In this document: one piece after another, positions 15,882 to 24,834 of the stretch
Layout: every line of letters begins with the position of its first letter
Numbering within the stretch: the first letter of the stretch is position 1
NCBI GenBank assembly: GCA_016936575.1
Contig: JAFGXQ010000202.1
Coordinates: 1 to 64,000 of the forward strand
DNA length: 64,000 nt
Direction of reading: 5' to 3'
Origin: Deltaproteobacteria bacterium
Lineage (GTDB): Bacteria > Myxococcota_A > Polyangia > JAAYKL01
Position numbers and translations under genes: made by a program
The notes under the pieces: model-generated
Seen by the model: only the letters and a program-made list of their open reading frames with translations
Databases searched by the model: none
Told to the model about the DNA's origin: nothing

Positions 15882-18017
15882 GTGATTCATTCAGTCTGGT
15901 ATTGTCCACTTTGTTATGCGGAAGGCATTGACAATGGTGTCACTCATTGTCCTCAAGACGGCACGCCGGTTAAATCCATCGCTGAACGAGAAGCCCGATG
16001 GATTGGCCAAACCATTGACAAAAAATACAAAGTGGTCCGCTTCATCGGTGCGGGAGGAATGGCCGATGTGTTTGAAGTGGAGCGCGTTTCCAGCGACAAA
16101 CGACTCGCGTTGAAACTTTTGAAAAGTGTCTTCACGCGCGATGCCCAACTGAGTGAACGATTTCGCCAGGAAGCGATGATGATTTCTCTTATTGCCCATC
16201 GCAACATCGTGTCGCTCGAAGATTTCGGCATTCTCCCCGACAACACCAATTACATGGTCATGGAGCTGCTTTCCGGGTATTCTCTCGGTGATGCGTTGCA
16301 GATGGGCCCCATTCCCCCGACCACCGCGTTTCGGATTATTCTGCAGGCGTGCGAAGGAATGGCGGCGGCCCATGAAAGAGGCGTGATTCACCGCGACCTG
16401 AAACCCGACAACATTTTTATTCATACCGAAAAAAACAACCCGGACCCGGTGGTTAAAATTCTCGATTTGGGTATCGGCAAGTTGTTCAACAACGCGGCCA
16501 CCCGCGGACTCACACTCAGCGGCACGGTGGTGGGTACGCCGGAATATATGTCTCCGGAGCAGTGCAAAGGGTTGAATGCCGGAGTTCCCTCCGACATTTA
16601 TTCGATGGGCATCGTTCTCTACGAAATGCTCTTTGGAAACGTTCCGTTCGATGACGAATCGCCCCTGCTGGTTCTGCCGCGTCAAATCAGTGAAGTGCCC
16701 CAATGGGACGATGCCAACGCGCGGGCGTTGCGTATTCCCGACGAAACCAAACAGGTTATTCTCCGCGCATTGAATAAAGACCCGGCGAAACGACAGGAAA
16801 CCATGCTCGATTTGCAGCGGGACGTGGCCAACCTGCTCAGCCGTATGCGCCACGGCGGCCAGTACTCGCTGCCGTCCCCGGACGCATTGAAATCCCTATC
16901 ATTGATACCGGGTCATCATCCAGCCGCTGCACCGACACTGGCGTCAATGAAGAGCGAGCCGTATTTGGTTGCCGACGACACCAACTGGAGTCAACCGGTT
17001 CCCCTCGAAATTGCACCCGATACCTACTGGGTGGGGCGACGGCACGAGACCCAGCTGGAATGCAACTCCTGGCTGCGTGTGTTTCGCGGAAACGGGCAGC
17101 AGATAGCGCTGCTCATCGATCCGGGACCCCTGCGCGATCTCGATGTGGTGTGCTCCAAGACTGCGGCCATCATTGACTCCATCGACAATCTGAACTACAT
17201 GTTTATCAATCACCAGGATCCCGACGTTGCCGGCAATGCTGCCGAAATCCAGCGCATCAACCCGCGGGTCATGGTCATTTGTTCCGAAGACACCTGGCGT
17301 CTGGCCCGCCACTACGGTCTCGATGCCAAACGGTACATTTCAACCGAAAGTCTTCCCGGTCAGCAAATTCGGTTCAACACCGGTCATACGCTTCAATTCA
17401 TTGCTTCGCCGTTTTGTCATTCCCGCGGTGCGGTGATGCTGTACGACTCGGACAGTCGCATTCTCTTTTCAGGAGATCTGTTCGGCGGAACCAACAACCG
17501 TCCCGGATTTATTTATACCCCTGAAGACGGCGCCGGCATCCATTTATTTCATCAGGTGTACATGCCCAGCAAGCGCGCACTGCAACGGGCGATTAACAGC
17601 GTCAAGCAACTTTCTCCCAAACCGCGAATCATCGCCCCGCAGCACGGTGTAATGATCACCGACAATTTCATTCCCGCGGTGTTGACGGAACTCAGCCATT
17701 TAAACGTCGGTGTCGACCTTATCGAAGTGAACGAGCAGAACACCGAACAGATCGCACTGGCCAATGAAGTCTTGCGCGTATACAGCCACATTGCCGGAAA
17801 GAAAAAACTGCGAACCCTGGTTGACCTGTTTCGTTCGGAACAAACCCTGGTTTCTATTTTCGAATTTCGTGAACCCGGACAGATCGTATCGATAAAAATC
17901 GATAGCAATGTCGCCATCTCCACCCTGCTGCGCCAAGCCGAAATAAACGCCAGCGACGACGAGCGCAAACAACTGCAACGCAGCTTCCAACCCATCCGAA
18001 AAAAATTACAAAGGTAG
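15882..18017 (+). CDS. Ser/Thr protein kinase fused to a C-terminal ODP-type diiron metallo-beta-lactamase domain
   Basis: A 711-residue protein starting at the GTG at 15882, with AGAAAGG nine bases upstream; an in-frame TTG at 15858 lacks such a site. Residues 7-30 are a half zinc ribbon (CPLC...HCPQDGTP). Residues 50-320 are a Hanks-type kinase: GAGGMADV (56-63), Lys78, HRDLKPDN (170-177), DLG (195-197), GTPEYMSPEQ, DIYSMG. It therefore looks catalytically complete. Residues 372-612 match the metallo-beta-lactamase core of flavodiiron/ODP proteins: NHQDPD (H444, D446, D448), SPFCH (H513), LFSGDLFGG (D532) and PQHG (H588). All metal-ligand positions are kept, with Glu replaced by Asp at 446. 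There is no membrane helix and no flavodoxin domain. I infer a cytoplasmic kinase gated by O2, NO or redox state at a diiron site. Confidence 0.88.
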   Translation: MIHSVWYCPLCYAEGIDNGVTHCPQDGTPVKSIAEREARWIGQTIDKKYKVVRFIGAGGMADVFEVERVSSDKRLALKLLKSVFTRDAQLSERFRQEAMMISLIAHRNIVSLEDFGILPDNTNYMVMELLSGYSLGDALQMGPIPPTTAFRIILQACEGMAAAHERGVIHRDLKPDNIFIHTEKNNPDPVVKILDLGIGKLFNNAATRGLTLSGTVVGTPEYMSPEQCKGLNAGVPSDIYSMGIVLYEMLFGNVPFDDESPLLVLPRQISEVPQWDDANARALRIPDETKQVILRALNKDPAKRQETMLDLQRDVANLLSRMRHGGQYSLPSPDALKSLSLIPGHHPAAAPTLASMKSEPYLVADDTNWSQPVPLEIAPDTYWVGRRHETQLECNSWLRVFRGNGQQIALLIDPGPLRDLDVVCSKTAAIIDSIDNLNYMFINHQDPDVAGNAAEIQRINPRVMVICSEDTWRLARHYGLDAKRYISTESLPGQQIRFNTGHTLQFIASPFCHSRGAVMLYDSDSRILFSGDLFGGTNNRPGFIYTPEDGAGIHLFHQVYMPSKRALQRAINSVKQLSPKPRIIAPQHGVMITDNFIPAVLTELSHLNVGVDLIEVNEQNTEQIALANEVLRVYSHIAGKKKLRTLVDLFRSEQTLVSIFEFREPGQIVSIKIDSNVAISTLLRQAEINASDDERKQLQRSFQPIRKKLQR

Positions 18018-18047
18018 GGGCGGTTCGATATCTCCCCCGGCTCGTCG

Positions 18048-18067
18048 GGGCGGTTTGCGAACCGCCC
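18048..18067. terminator. GC-rich hairpin between convergent kinase and mfd genes
   Basis: GGGCGGTT-tgcg-AACCGCCC is a perfect 8-bp stem with a 4-base loop, lying between the two stops (18017 and 18108). A related GGGGCGGTTCG copy sits about 30 bases to the left. There is no T-tract on either side, so it may be a dispersed REP-like element or a transcription barrier rather than a classical terminator. Confidence 0.4.
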
Positions 18068-18107
18068 TTGTCGGGGATGCGTTGCACAGCCAGAGAACGG
18101 TGCGTCG

Positions 18108-21100
18108 CTATTTTGCCAGTTGGCGCAGCAGGTGGATGGCTGCGGTGGTGACGCTTTCGGTTTTGTTGTCGTGTACGGCGAGTATTTTATAATCGGGGGT
18201 CAGGCGAACCCGGCCGTCGGCTTGCTGAATCACGTCGAACACTTTCTGGGGTTGAATGCGCGTCTGCGCGCCCAGGTGCAGGGTGATGCGTTTTGCCGTG
18301 GTTTCGAGGCCAAGCACGCCCAATTGACGACACAACGCTTTGGCCACCATGCCATCCACCAGTTGTGTCACTTCGTTGGGCAATTTTCCGAAACGGTCCA
18401 CCAATGTGGCCGCGGTTTCCTGCACCTCAAACTCGGTGCGCGATGTTGCCAGCTCCTTGTAAAAATGAAGTCGCAACCCCACATCGCCGATGTACTCCTC
18501 CGGAAAAAATCCCGGTGTATCGAGATTGATTTCGGGCTCGAACGCCACCTCATACGATTCTCCCTTGAGCCGCGCGGTCGCCTCTTCGAGCAGCTCCATA
18601 TACATTTCAAACCCGACGCCGTCCACATCTCCGGACTGCTCACTGCCCAGAATATTGCCCGCACCGCGAATTTCCAAATCCATTGACGCCACCTGAAACC
18701 CGCTTCCCAAATCCGTATGCCGTGTCATTGCTTCCACCCGCTCTTTGGCATCATCGCTCAGCATCTGCACCGGCGGAACAATCAGATAGGCGTAGGCCTG
18801 CTGGTCGCTGCGCCCGACCCGGCCGCGAATCTGATACAGCTGGGCCAGCCCGAAGGTGTCGGCCCGATCAATCAGAATCGTATTCGCGCGAGGGATGTCG
18901 AGCCCGGACTCAATAATCGCCGTACACACCAGCACGTCGTAGTGCCCGCCCATGAAGTCATTCATCACCTGTTCCAGGGCATTCTCTTTCATTTGACCGT
19001 GCCCGATTCCAATACGCGCTTGCGGCACCAGATGCGACACTCTCGCCGCCACCCGGGAAATATCCTTCACCCGGTTGTGCACAAAATACACCTGCCCATC
19101 CCGCGCCAATTCCCGCTCAATCGCTTCCCTGATGAGCGCTGCATCATCATGGCAAATCATGGTTTTAATGGGCAATCGGTTCACCGGCGGCGTACTGATA
19201 ATTGATAGATCGCGAAGTTTGGAAAACGCCATATGCAGGGTTCGGGGAATCGGCGTGGCGGTCATCGCCAAGGTATCCACACTGGTGCGAAGTGAACGAA
19301 TTCGCTCCTTGTGCGCCACACCGAATCGATGCTCTTCGTCAATTACCAGCAAGCCCAGGTTTTTGAAATGCACATCGTTCGACAACAACCGATGCGTTCC
19401 GACCACAATATCGACCGTGCCATCCTTAATGCCCATCACGGTTTTCGCATTCTGCCCCTTGCTGCGAAACCGACTCATCATCTCCACCCGCACCGGGTAT
19501 CCCGAAAACCGACGCCGAAATTGCAGGTAATGCTGCTGGGCCAACACCGTCGTCGGTACCAGCAATGCCACCTGCCTTCCCGAATTCACGATTCGGAACG
19601 CCGCGCGCAACGCCACTTCGGTCTTGCCGAACCCCACATCACCGCACAACAGCCGATCCATGGGGCGGGCGTTTTCCAAATCCGCACTCACTTCGGCAAT
19701 AACGTTCAGTTGATCGTGGGTTTCCTCAAACGGGAACGCCGCTTCAAACGCCAGATACATATCATCGGCGTCATCCACCCGTTGGCGCGTGGTCAGCTCT
19801 TTGCGTGCGTAAATTTCGAGCAGCTTTGCCGCCAGCAGCATGGCGCGTTTTCTCGCCGCGGCTTTGGTTTTGGTAAACGCGATTCCCCCCAGTTTGTCGA
19901 GCGAAACGGTTTTCTCGGTGGCGCTTTTATATTTCTGTATCTGACTGAGACGATAGATGGGCAGGTACAGTTTGTCGTCGCCTTTGTATGTAATCAGTAG
20001 AAAATCCATTCCCACATCGCGTACCTCGCGATGCACCAGCCCCTCGTAGCGTCCGATACCGTGCTCCTTATGCACCACCAAATCTCCGGGATGCAGCGAC
20101 GTTAAATCAAAGAACACATCTTTGGGGGCGGACTTTCCACGTTTGCGGGTTGCGCTTTTGCCGAACACCTCTTCTTCACTGATGTAACAAATACCCTCGG
20201 CCGGCCAGATAAAACCGCTGACCAATTCGCCACGCACCAGGTGCACGCCCGGTCCGCCCGGCTCCGTCGAAACAGTTGAAACCACCGCCACATCTCGATG
20301 ATCCAGCATTTCCAACAGTCGATCTGCCTGCCCTTTGGAATGCACCACCAACCCCACAAAATATCCGTTGTCGGCCAGCTCTCGCAAATACTCGGCCAGG
20401 CTGTCCACAATATCGAGGGCGCCGGATCGCTCCGCCTGAACCGCCAATTTCTGCCGCAAATCACGAAACCCCCGTGTTTCCAAATCGATATACTGCGCCG
20501 CCGCCGTGTCATCCGCAGACGACTCACCTTGCTCCAATGCGAACGGATGAATTCGAATGGTGCGATATTTCGCAAGACAAGTGCTGACCTCTTCTTCGCT
20601 GCAATGCAACTTGCGGGGGTCAAACGCGGGAACCTGCAACTCCCGTTTGCGCGCAAAATCCGCCTCTGTTTGCGCAACCGACTTATGCAGCGCCATTTTC
20701 AGTGTAGAAAACGAGGTCATACAGAAATGCACCTGCGGCAGATAATCAAACAGCGTGTCCAATTCAGGATACAGTCCGGGCAAAAAACTGTGGGACCCCA
20801 CGAACGTGCGTCCCTCCATCATATCTTCGATGAACAGAGATGTCTGAGTGGTCGGCATATTCACATCGTCACATATTGCCCGCAGCCGGGTTTTTACCGC
20901 ATCCTGCGCATCGTCCGAGGACGGCACCAGCGCTTGTCTGGCCGGATGAACCCAAACCGATGACACCGTTTCACGGCGCGCCTGCGTGTAAGGATCAAAT
21001 GTGGTGATATTGTCGATTTCATCGCCGAAAAAATCGAGCCGAACCGGTGCATCCATGCTCGGCACATATAAATCCACCAGCGCGCCGCGTACACTGTAGG

Positions 21101-21623
21101 TCCCCGGTTCCTCCACCACGGCGCAATGATGGTATCCGCCCTGGTCAAGAAACGCGATTAGTTCCTCTCGTTCAATCCAATCTCCGCTCGACAGCTCTCG
21201 AACCGATGCGAAAAACGCTGTTCGAGGCAACAGCTTCCGTGCCAGCACATCCGGCGTGAGCACCACAAACCGGAATGACGGATTCGGTTTTCCCAAGTGA
21301 AACAACGCGGACAAACGACGCAACGACGACGTCTTGTCGGGCACCACCTCGTCGTACACCCCCATTTCATAAGACGGAAAATGCACGACCGCATCCGGTG
21401 CCGGATAAAAAAATGACAAATTGTCAGCCAAGGCTTTGGCAGCGCGGGAATCCTCCGCCACCACGACCATCGGCACGTCGTCCATTGCCTTCGAATGAAC
21501 CAGCCAATACGCCAGGGCGCCGCCGGAAACACCGGTCACATCCAAGGAATCCGTGTTCTGCCACTGAACATCCAGCTGTTGCTGCGAAACGCCCGACCCG
21601 ATGTGAGGAATGTAACCGTTCAA
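18108..21623 (-). CDS. mfd: Transcription-repair coupling factor Mfd
   Basis: A 1171-residue protein, close to the family norm. It displaces stalled RNA polymerase at lesions and recruits UvrA. The N-terminal third is the UvrB-like module. DLVVHKEHGIGRYEGLV begins the RNA-polymerase interaction (CarD-like) domain. The RecG-like translocase motor follows, with Walker A CGDVGFGKTEVALRAAF, DEEH box VIDEEHRFG, TATPIPRT, GRVGRSDQQAYAYL, and the TRCF C-terminal domain. Its start is 6 bases after the stop of the PilZ-PEGA gene, so the two are almost certainly co-transcribed. No frameshift or missing motif was seen. Confidence 0.97.
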   Translation of the reverse strand: MNGYIPHIGSGVSQQQLDVQWQNTDSLDVTGVSGGALAYWLVHSKAMDDVPMVVVAEDSRAAKALADNLSFFYPAPDAVVHFPSYEMGVYDEVVPDKTSSLRRLSALFHLGKPNPSFRFVVLTPDVLARKLLPRTAFFASVRELSSGDWIEREELIAFLDQGGYHHCAVVEEPGTYSVRGALVDLYVPSMDAPVRLDFFGDEIDNITTFDPYTQARRETVSSVWVHPARQALVPSSDDAQDAVKTRLRAICDDVNMPTTQTSLFIEDMMEGRTFVGSHSFLPGLYPELDTLFDYLPQVHFCMTSFSTLKMALHKSVAQTEADFARKRELQVPAFDPRKLHCSEEEVSTCLAKYRTIRIHPFALEQGESSADDTAAAQYIDLETRGFRDLRQKLAVQAERSGALDIVDSLAEYLRELADNGYFVGLVVHSKGQADRLLEMLDHRDVAVVSTVSTEPGGPGVHLVRGELVSGFIWPAEGICYISEEEVFGKSATRKRGKSAPKDVFFDLTSLHPGDLVVHKEHGIGRYEGLVHREVRDVGMDFLLITYKGDDKLYLPIYRLSQIQKYKSATEKTVSLDKLGGIAFTKTKAAARKRAMLLAAKLLEIYARKELTTRQRVDDADDMYLAFEAAFPFEETHDQLNVIAEVSADLENARPMDRLLCGDVGFGKTEVALRAAFRIVNSGRQVALLVPTTVLAQQHYLQFRRRFSGYPVRVEMMSRFRSKGQNAKTVMGIKDGTVDIVVGTHRLLSNDVHFKNLGLLVIDEEHRFGVAHKERIRSLRTSVDTLAMTATPIPRTLHMAFSKLRDLSIISTPPVNRLPIKTMICHDDAALIREAIERELARDGQVYFVHNRVKDISRVAARVSHLVPQARIGIGHGQMKENALEQVMNDFMGGHYDVLVCTAIIESGLDIPRANTILIDRADTFGLAQLYQIRGRVGRSDQQAYAYLIVPPVQMLSDDAKERVEAMTRHTDLGSGFQVASMDLEIRGAGNILGSEQSGDVDGVGFEMYMELLEEATARLKGESYEVAFEPEINLDTPGFFPEEYIGDVGLRLHFYKELATSRTEFEVQETAATLVDRFGKLPNEVTQLVDGMVAKALCRQLGVLGLETTAKRITLHLGAQTRIQPQKVFDVIQQADGRVRLTPDYKILAVHDNKTESVTTAAIHLLRQLAK

Positions 21624-21629
21624 CAGAAT

Positions 21630-23270
21630 TTAGTAGGGATTTTCGTCGGCGCCTGCCGCCTTCACGACGGGTTTTGCCGCAGGTGCGGTTGACTCTTCAG
21701 CGGGCTTGGTCTGCGCCGCAGGCGCTGTCTTCGGAGTTGCAGCGGGTTTGGTCTCCGCTCCATCGGTCGCGCTCTCCGCCTTCGCCGGTGTTGCGGCAGC
21801 CGCGTCGCCGTCAGCAGATGGACCTTCGGTAGAGGTTGACACTTTCGGCTTCACCGCACGCGTTTTCACCCGTGTACGCTGTACCGGCGCCTCTTCTGAG
21901 GCCGCCGCTGGAACCGCTTTGGGCGTCGCTACCTCTTCAACCATCTGCGCTTCAATCGTCAGTGTGTATACCCCATCTTCATACACCCAATCCGCTTCGG
22001 TCACTTTTCCCGGGTAATCCTGATACTTAGGTGTTCGAATCATATACTCGAAATTGGGGTCTCGACGTTTCACTGATTTAATGGGGGTTCGCCCAATCTG
22101 TTTTTCGCCCACAAACACCTTCGCGCCCACTATGTCTCTGCCGCCGGAGCTGGCTTTCAGGCTCATCACCTGACGCGCCTGTGCCAGTTCCACCTTTAGT
22201 TCGAGCGGCTGCCCTTCAACCAATTCAATCTTCTGTTGTAACGGTTCATAACCGAACAACGTAATTTCCAAATCATGCTCACCCACAACCATCGCGGGTA
22301 TCTGCAACGGCGTCACACCTTCCTGAACTGCCCCGTCAATTTTCACCTTCGCCCCTTCCACATCTGCAGCGATACTTATCGCTCCGGACATCACCGCCGG
22401 CGGCTCTTCAGGTGCGGGTTCCGGTTCAGGCGCGGGCTCTGATTCCGCGGCGCCGGTATCCGCAACTTCGGGATCTTCAGGTATTGCCTCTTCCTCTACA
22501 TTCGAAGATTCGTCCGTATCGGTTGTCGTCTCATCTGAAGGACGCATCAGAAAATATCCGAGCGCCGCCACCGCGATCAACAACAGAACAACCAGAATGC
22601 CGTTCCCCTTTTTCTCCTCAGGTGCAACCGCGGTCGGTTTTTCACTGGGTTCGTCTTTGCCGGAGGCCGCCTTGCTATCTGACTCGCCGGACTCTTTTTT
22701 ACTCGGATTGTCTTTCCCTGATTTCGAGCCCACATCTATCTTTTTGGTCGGCTCGTTGTCTTCTTCTTCGTTCGACTGTTCGGATGATTCAGAAGAATCA
22801 CTCATTCTGACATCCACCGACGGCGCCACGCTGTCGCGCACCGTCTTGCCTTCGGGGAGTTTGATGTTCGCGGTATCGATTTCCTCGTCGTCATCATCGC
22901 CCAGGATAGACGCTCGATTGATTTCTTCGCCCGATTTTTGAACAGAAATGATTTTATGAATATTCAGTTTGCTGTTCTCATCGAGACGAATGAATTTGAT
23001 TCCCATTCCCGGCGGCTTCGACGTGTCATCATCGGCTTCGCGAATCCACACCACCCGGCCGACGCCCTGAATCACCGCGGTATCATCTTCCAGCCGAAAA
23101 TCAATCTTCAGCAGCGACCCTTTGGGTAACGGTTTCTGCGAACGAATAAATACACCGCCCGGACTGATATCGTGACTGTGTTTTTCGATGAACTCGGTCA
23201 CGGTGGCGCTTTTGTATCGCACTTTCAATGATGCCTGGACTCGTTTTTCCCGGCGTTCGTCGTTCGTCAT
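21630..23270 (-). CDS. PilZ-PEGA membrane protein, predicted c-di-GMP receptor
   Basis: A 546-residue protein. Residues 1-110 are a PilZ domain of the myxobacterial type and keep both c-di-GMP-binding signatures, RREKR (6-10, RxxxR) and DISPGG (34-39, DxSxxG). An acidic/Lys/Ser-rich linker (115-222) leads to one membrane helix (225-243). An acidic Pro-rich stretch follows, then a PEGA domain (about 297-365: GAKVKIDGAVQEG...GEHDLEITLFGYEP) and a second PEGA-like region (380-440). The Ala/Pro/Thr-rich tail (440-546) looks disordered. The topology would have PilZ in the cytoplasm and PEGA in the periplasm, so it could carry a c-di-GMP signal across the membrane. It is the first gene of the unit with mfd. 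Confidence 0.85.
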   Translation of the reverse strand: MTNDERREKRVQASLKVRYKSATVTEFIEKHSHDISPGGVFIRSQKPLPKGSLLKIDFRLEDDTAVIQGVGRVVWIREADDDTSKPPGMGIKFIRLDENSKLNIHKIISVQKSGEEINRASILGDDDDEEIDTANIKLPEGKTVRDSVAPSVDVRMSDSSESSEQSNEEEDNEPTKKIDVGSKSGKDNPSKKESGESDSKAASGKDEPSEKPTAVAPEEKKGNGILVVLLLIAVAALGYFLMRPSDETTTDTDESSNVEEEAIPEDPEVADTGAAESEPAPEPEPAPEEPPAVMSGAISIAADVEGAKVKIDGAVQEGVTPLQIPAMVVGEHDLEITLFGYEPLQQKIELVEGQPLELKVELAQARQVMSLKASSGGRDIVGAKVFVGEKQIGRTPIKSVKRRDPNFEYMIRTPKYQDYPGKVTEADWVYEDGVYTLTIEAQMVEEVATPKAVPAAASEEAPVQRTRVKTRAVKPKVSTSTEGPSADGDAAAATPAKAESATDGAETKPAATPKTAPAAQTKPAEESTAPAAKPVVKAAGADENPY

Positions 23271-23319
23271 TATGCTTCCTCCAAGTTAAGAGTGGGCCGC
23301 TTTTCCAAAAATTCGTGCC

Positions 23320-23877
23320 TTACTTCTTTATCAGCGTCAAATTATAGGGGATGGTCGCACCGGCCAATTCTCCGGTACCTTTTCCTTTGTATTGGGTTGA
23401 ACTGCGACGTGACAAGCGGGCGTTGATTTTCAATTTGCCGACCCCCACATCAAAATTGCCCACCACCGAGAAACTGCCGCCTCGAATATTTGAGATGGTG
23501 CCGTTGATTCCGGAACCGCCCACCGGCGCGATTTTCAAGTCGTCTCCAGAGCCTTCATAAATTTTACACATGGCCGGGGGAGGTACGATTCCCATGGGGA
23601 AATTTTCGCCTGAAATGCTGCAGCTGTAATTGCCGATGAGGCTGCTTTTCGAAATACCGCTCGACTTCGATGCTGTGGGTTCCTCGGTCGGAGGCAGTTC
23701 CGGTTCAGTTGCGGTCTCTGTTTCCGTACCGGTATCTTCTTCTTCGGTATCCGCAACCGGAACCGGTGCGGGCGGAGGCGCCACAGGCTCAACCGGAGCG
23801 GGTGGCTCACTTTTACAGGATACGATGATAAATAGCAGCGAAACACTCGCCAATGCTCGAACGAAAATTCTCGACAT
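23320..23877 (-). CDS. Small lipoprotein with acidic Pro/Thr-rich linker
   Basis: A 185-residue lipoprotein. TTGGAGGCAATAC precedes the ATG at 23877; an upstream in-frame ATG at 23898 would include that site and is rejected. The lipobox is FIIVSC (Cys21). Residues 22-75 are Pro/Glu/Thr-rich. Residues about 78-185 form a compact domain (GNYSCSISGENFP...GISNIRGGSFSVVGNFDVGVGKLKINARL) that looks like a small beta-barrel with one Cys pair. No family was recognised. It lies 49 bases downstream of the PilZ-PEGA start region but is a separate gene on the same strand, immediately upstream of that operon, so it may lead it. Confidence 0.75.
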   Translation of the reverse strand: MSRIFVRALASVSLLFIIVSCKSEPPAPVEPVAPPPAPVPVADTEEEDTGTETETATEPELPPTEEPTASKSSGISKSSLIGNYSCSISGENFPMGIVPPPAMCKIYEGSGDDLKIAPVGGSGINGTISNIRGGSFSVVGNFDVGVGKLKINARLSRRSSTQYKGKGTGELAGATIPYNLTLIKK

Positions 23878-24052
23878 GTATTGCCTCCAATGACTCAAAA
23901 CGTCGCATCGTATTATGATCGATGACTTGTTACTGTATAGTCTCGTAAGACTACATCATAACAAATTCTTTTCAAGCATAGAAAAAGACAATCAAATACA
24001 CAAATAAACGACAATATTTCTTAAATTCCAGCCAGTTGGCAAACGGGAGAAT

Positions 24053-24769
24053 TTAATTCCAGTATCTGCCGCCGGGCGGATTTTTGCGGCGGTCCCCTTC
24101 AATTACTTTCAGCTTTCGCTTCAGGTACATATATCTGACTTGATTCTTCATCCGCCTGGGTCGCCAGAATCCGGTCACCAGCAATGCGCCGATAGCCAGC
24201 CCCCCCAGATGCGCAGCGTGGCTGATTCCAGTTCCCCCCACAATGAAATCCAGCACTGCGTAACCTATCGGAAACAAGGCAAAATACTTGCTTTTAATCG
24301 GAAATATTCCGAACAGATAAATCATTCTTTCCGGAAACGCGATAGCCCACGCGGCAACGAGCCCGTAAATCGCCCCTGATGCACCCACCGTCGCGGTCGT
24401 CGGATAAAATAGGTGCCCCACCAAAAAGACCACCACGCCTGCGCCGGTTCCGCAAACCAGATAAAACTTGAGAAACCCGCGAGTTCCCCATGTCTGTTCC
24501 AGAATGCCGCCGAACATCCACAAAAAAAGCATATTGAACAGAATATGGGAAAACCCACCAAGGGAATGAAACCACATATAGGTAAATATCTGCCACACAT
24601 GCCAACCGGGATACACTTTCGCCGGTGTGAGCGCCATCGTTTCATAGACCGCCCAGCTCTCAAACCGGCCGGCAATCACCGTCAGCAGCCATAACGCTGA
24701 ATTGACAATCAGTATAATTTTCACCGCCGGAGTCATCGGCCAGGCTTGTAATATGGTGTTCTGTCTCAT
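24053..24769 (-). CDS. Rhomboid family intramembrane serine protease
   Basis: A 238-residue protein with six predicted membrane helices. The catalytic dyad is visible: Ser131 in GASGAIYG and His187 in SHAAHLGG. The oxyanion Asn79 lies in LFNMLFLW, in the helix after WRxx-type loop 1 (HSLGGFSHILFN). It should cleave transmembrane segments of membrane proteins in the inner membrane. The short basic C-terminal tail (RRKNPPGGRYWN) is cytoplasmic. No clear ribosome binding site precedes either the ATG at 24769 or the alternative Met12. The substrate is not predictable, and the neighbours are unrelated lipoprotein and zinc-ribbon/TPR genes. Confidence 0.9.
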   Translation of the reverse strand: MRQNTILQAWPMTPAVKIILIVNSALWLLTVIAGRFESWAVYETMALTPAKVYPGWHVWQIFTYMWFHSLGGFSHILFNMLFLWMFGGILEQTWGTRGFLKFYLVCGTGAGVVVFLVGHLFYPTTATVGASGAIYGLVAAWAIAFPERMIYLFGIFPIKSKYFALFPIGYAVLDFIVGGTGISHAAHLGGLAIGALLVTGFWRPRRMKNQVRYMYLKRKLKVIEGDRRKNPPGGRYWN

Positions 24770-24834
24770 AGTTGCAATGTATCACTTCTCTTCGGCAGGG
24801 CAATGGGGGCAAAAACCGCAGACGGTCGCGCGAC

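Noticed and set aside
19311..20000. Long plus-strand frame inside mfd
   Set aside because: It is a shadow of the mfd coding strand, which has all family motifs; long antisense frames are expected in such DNA.
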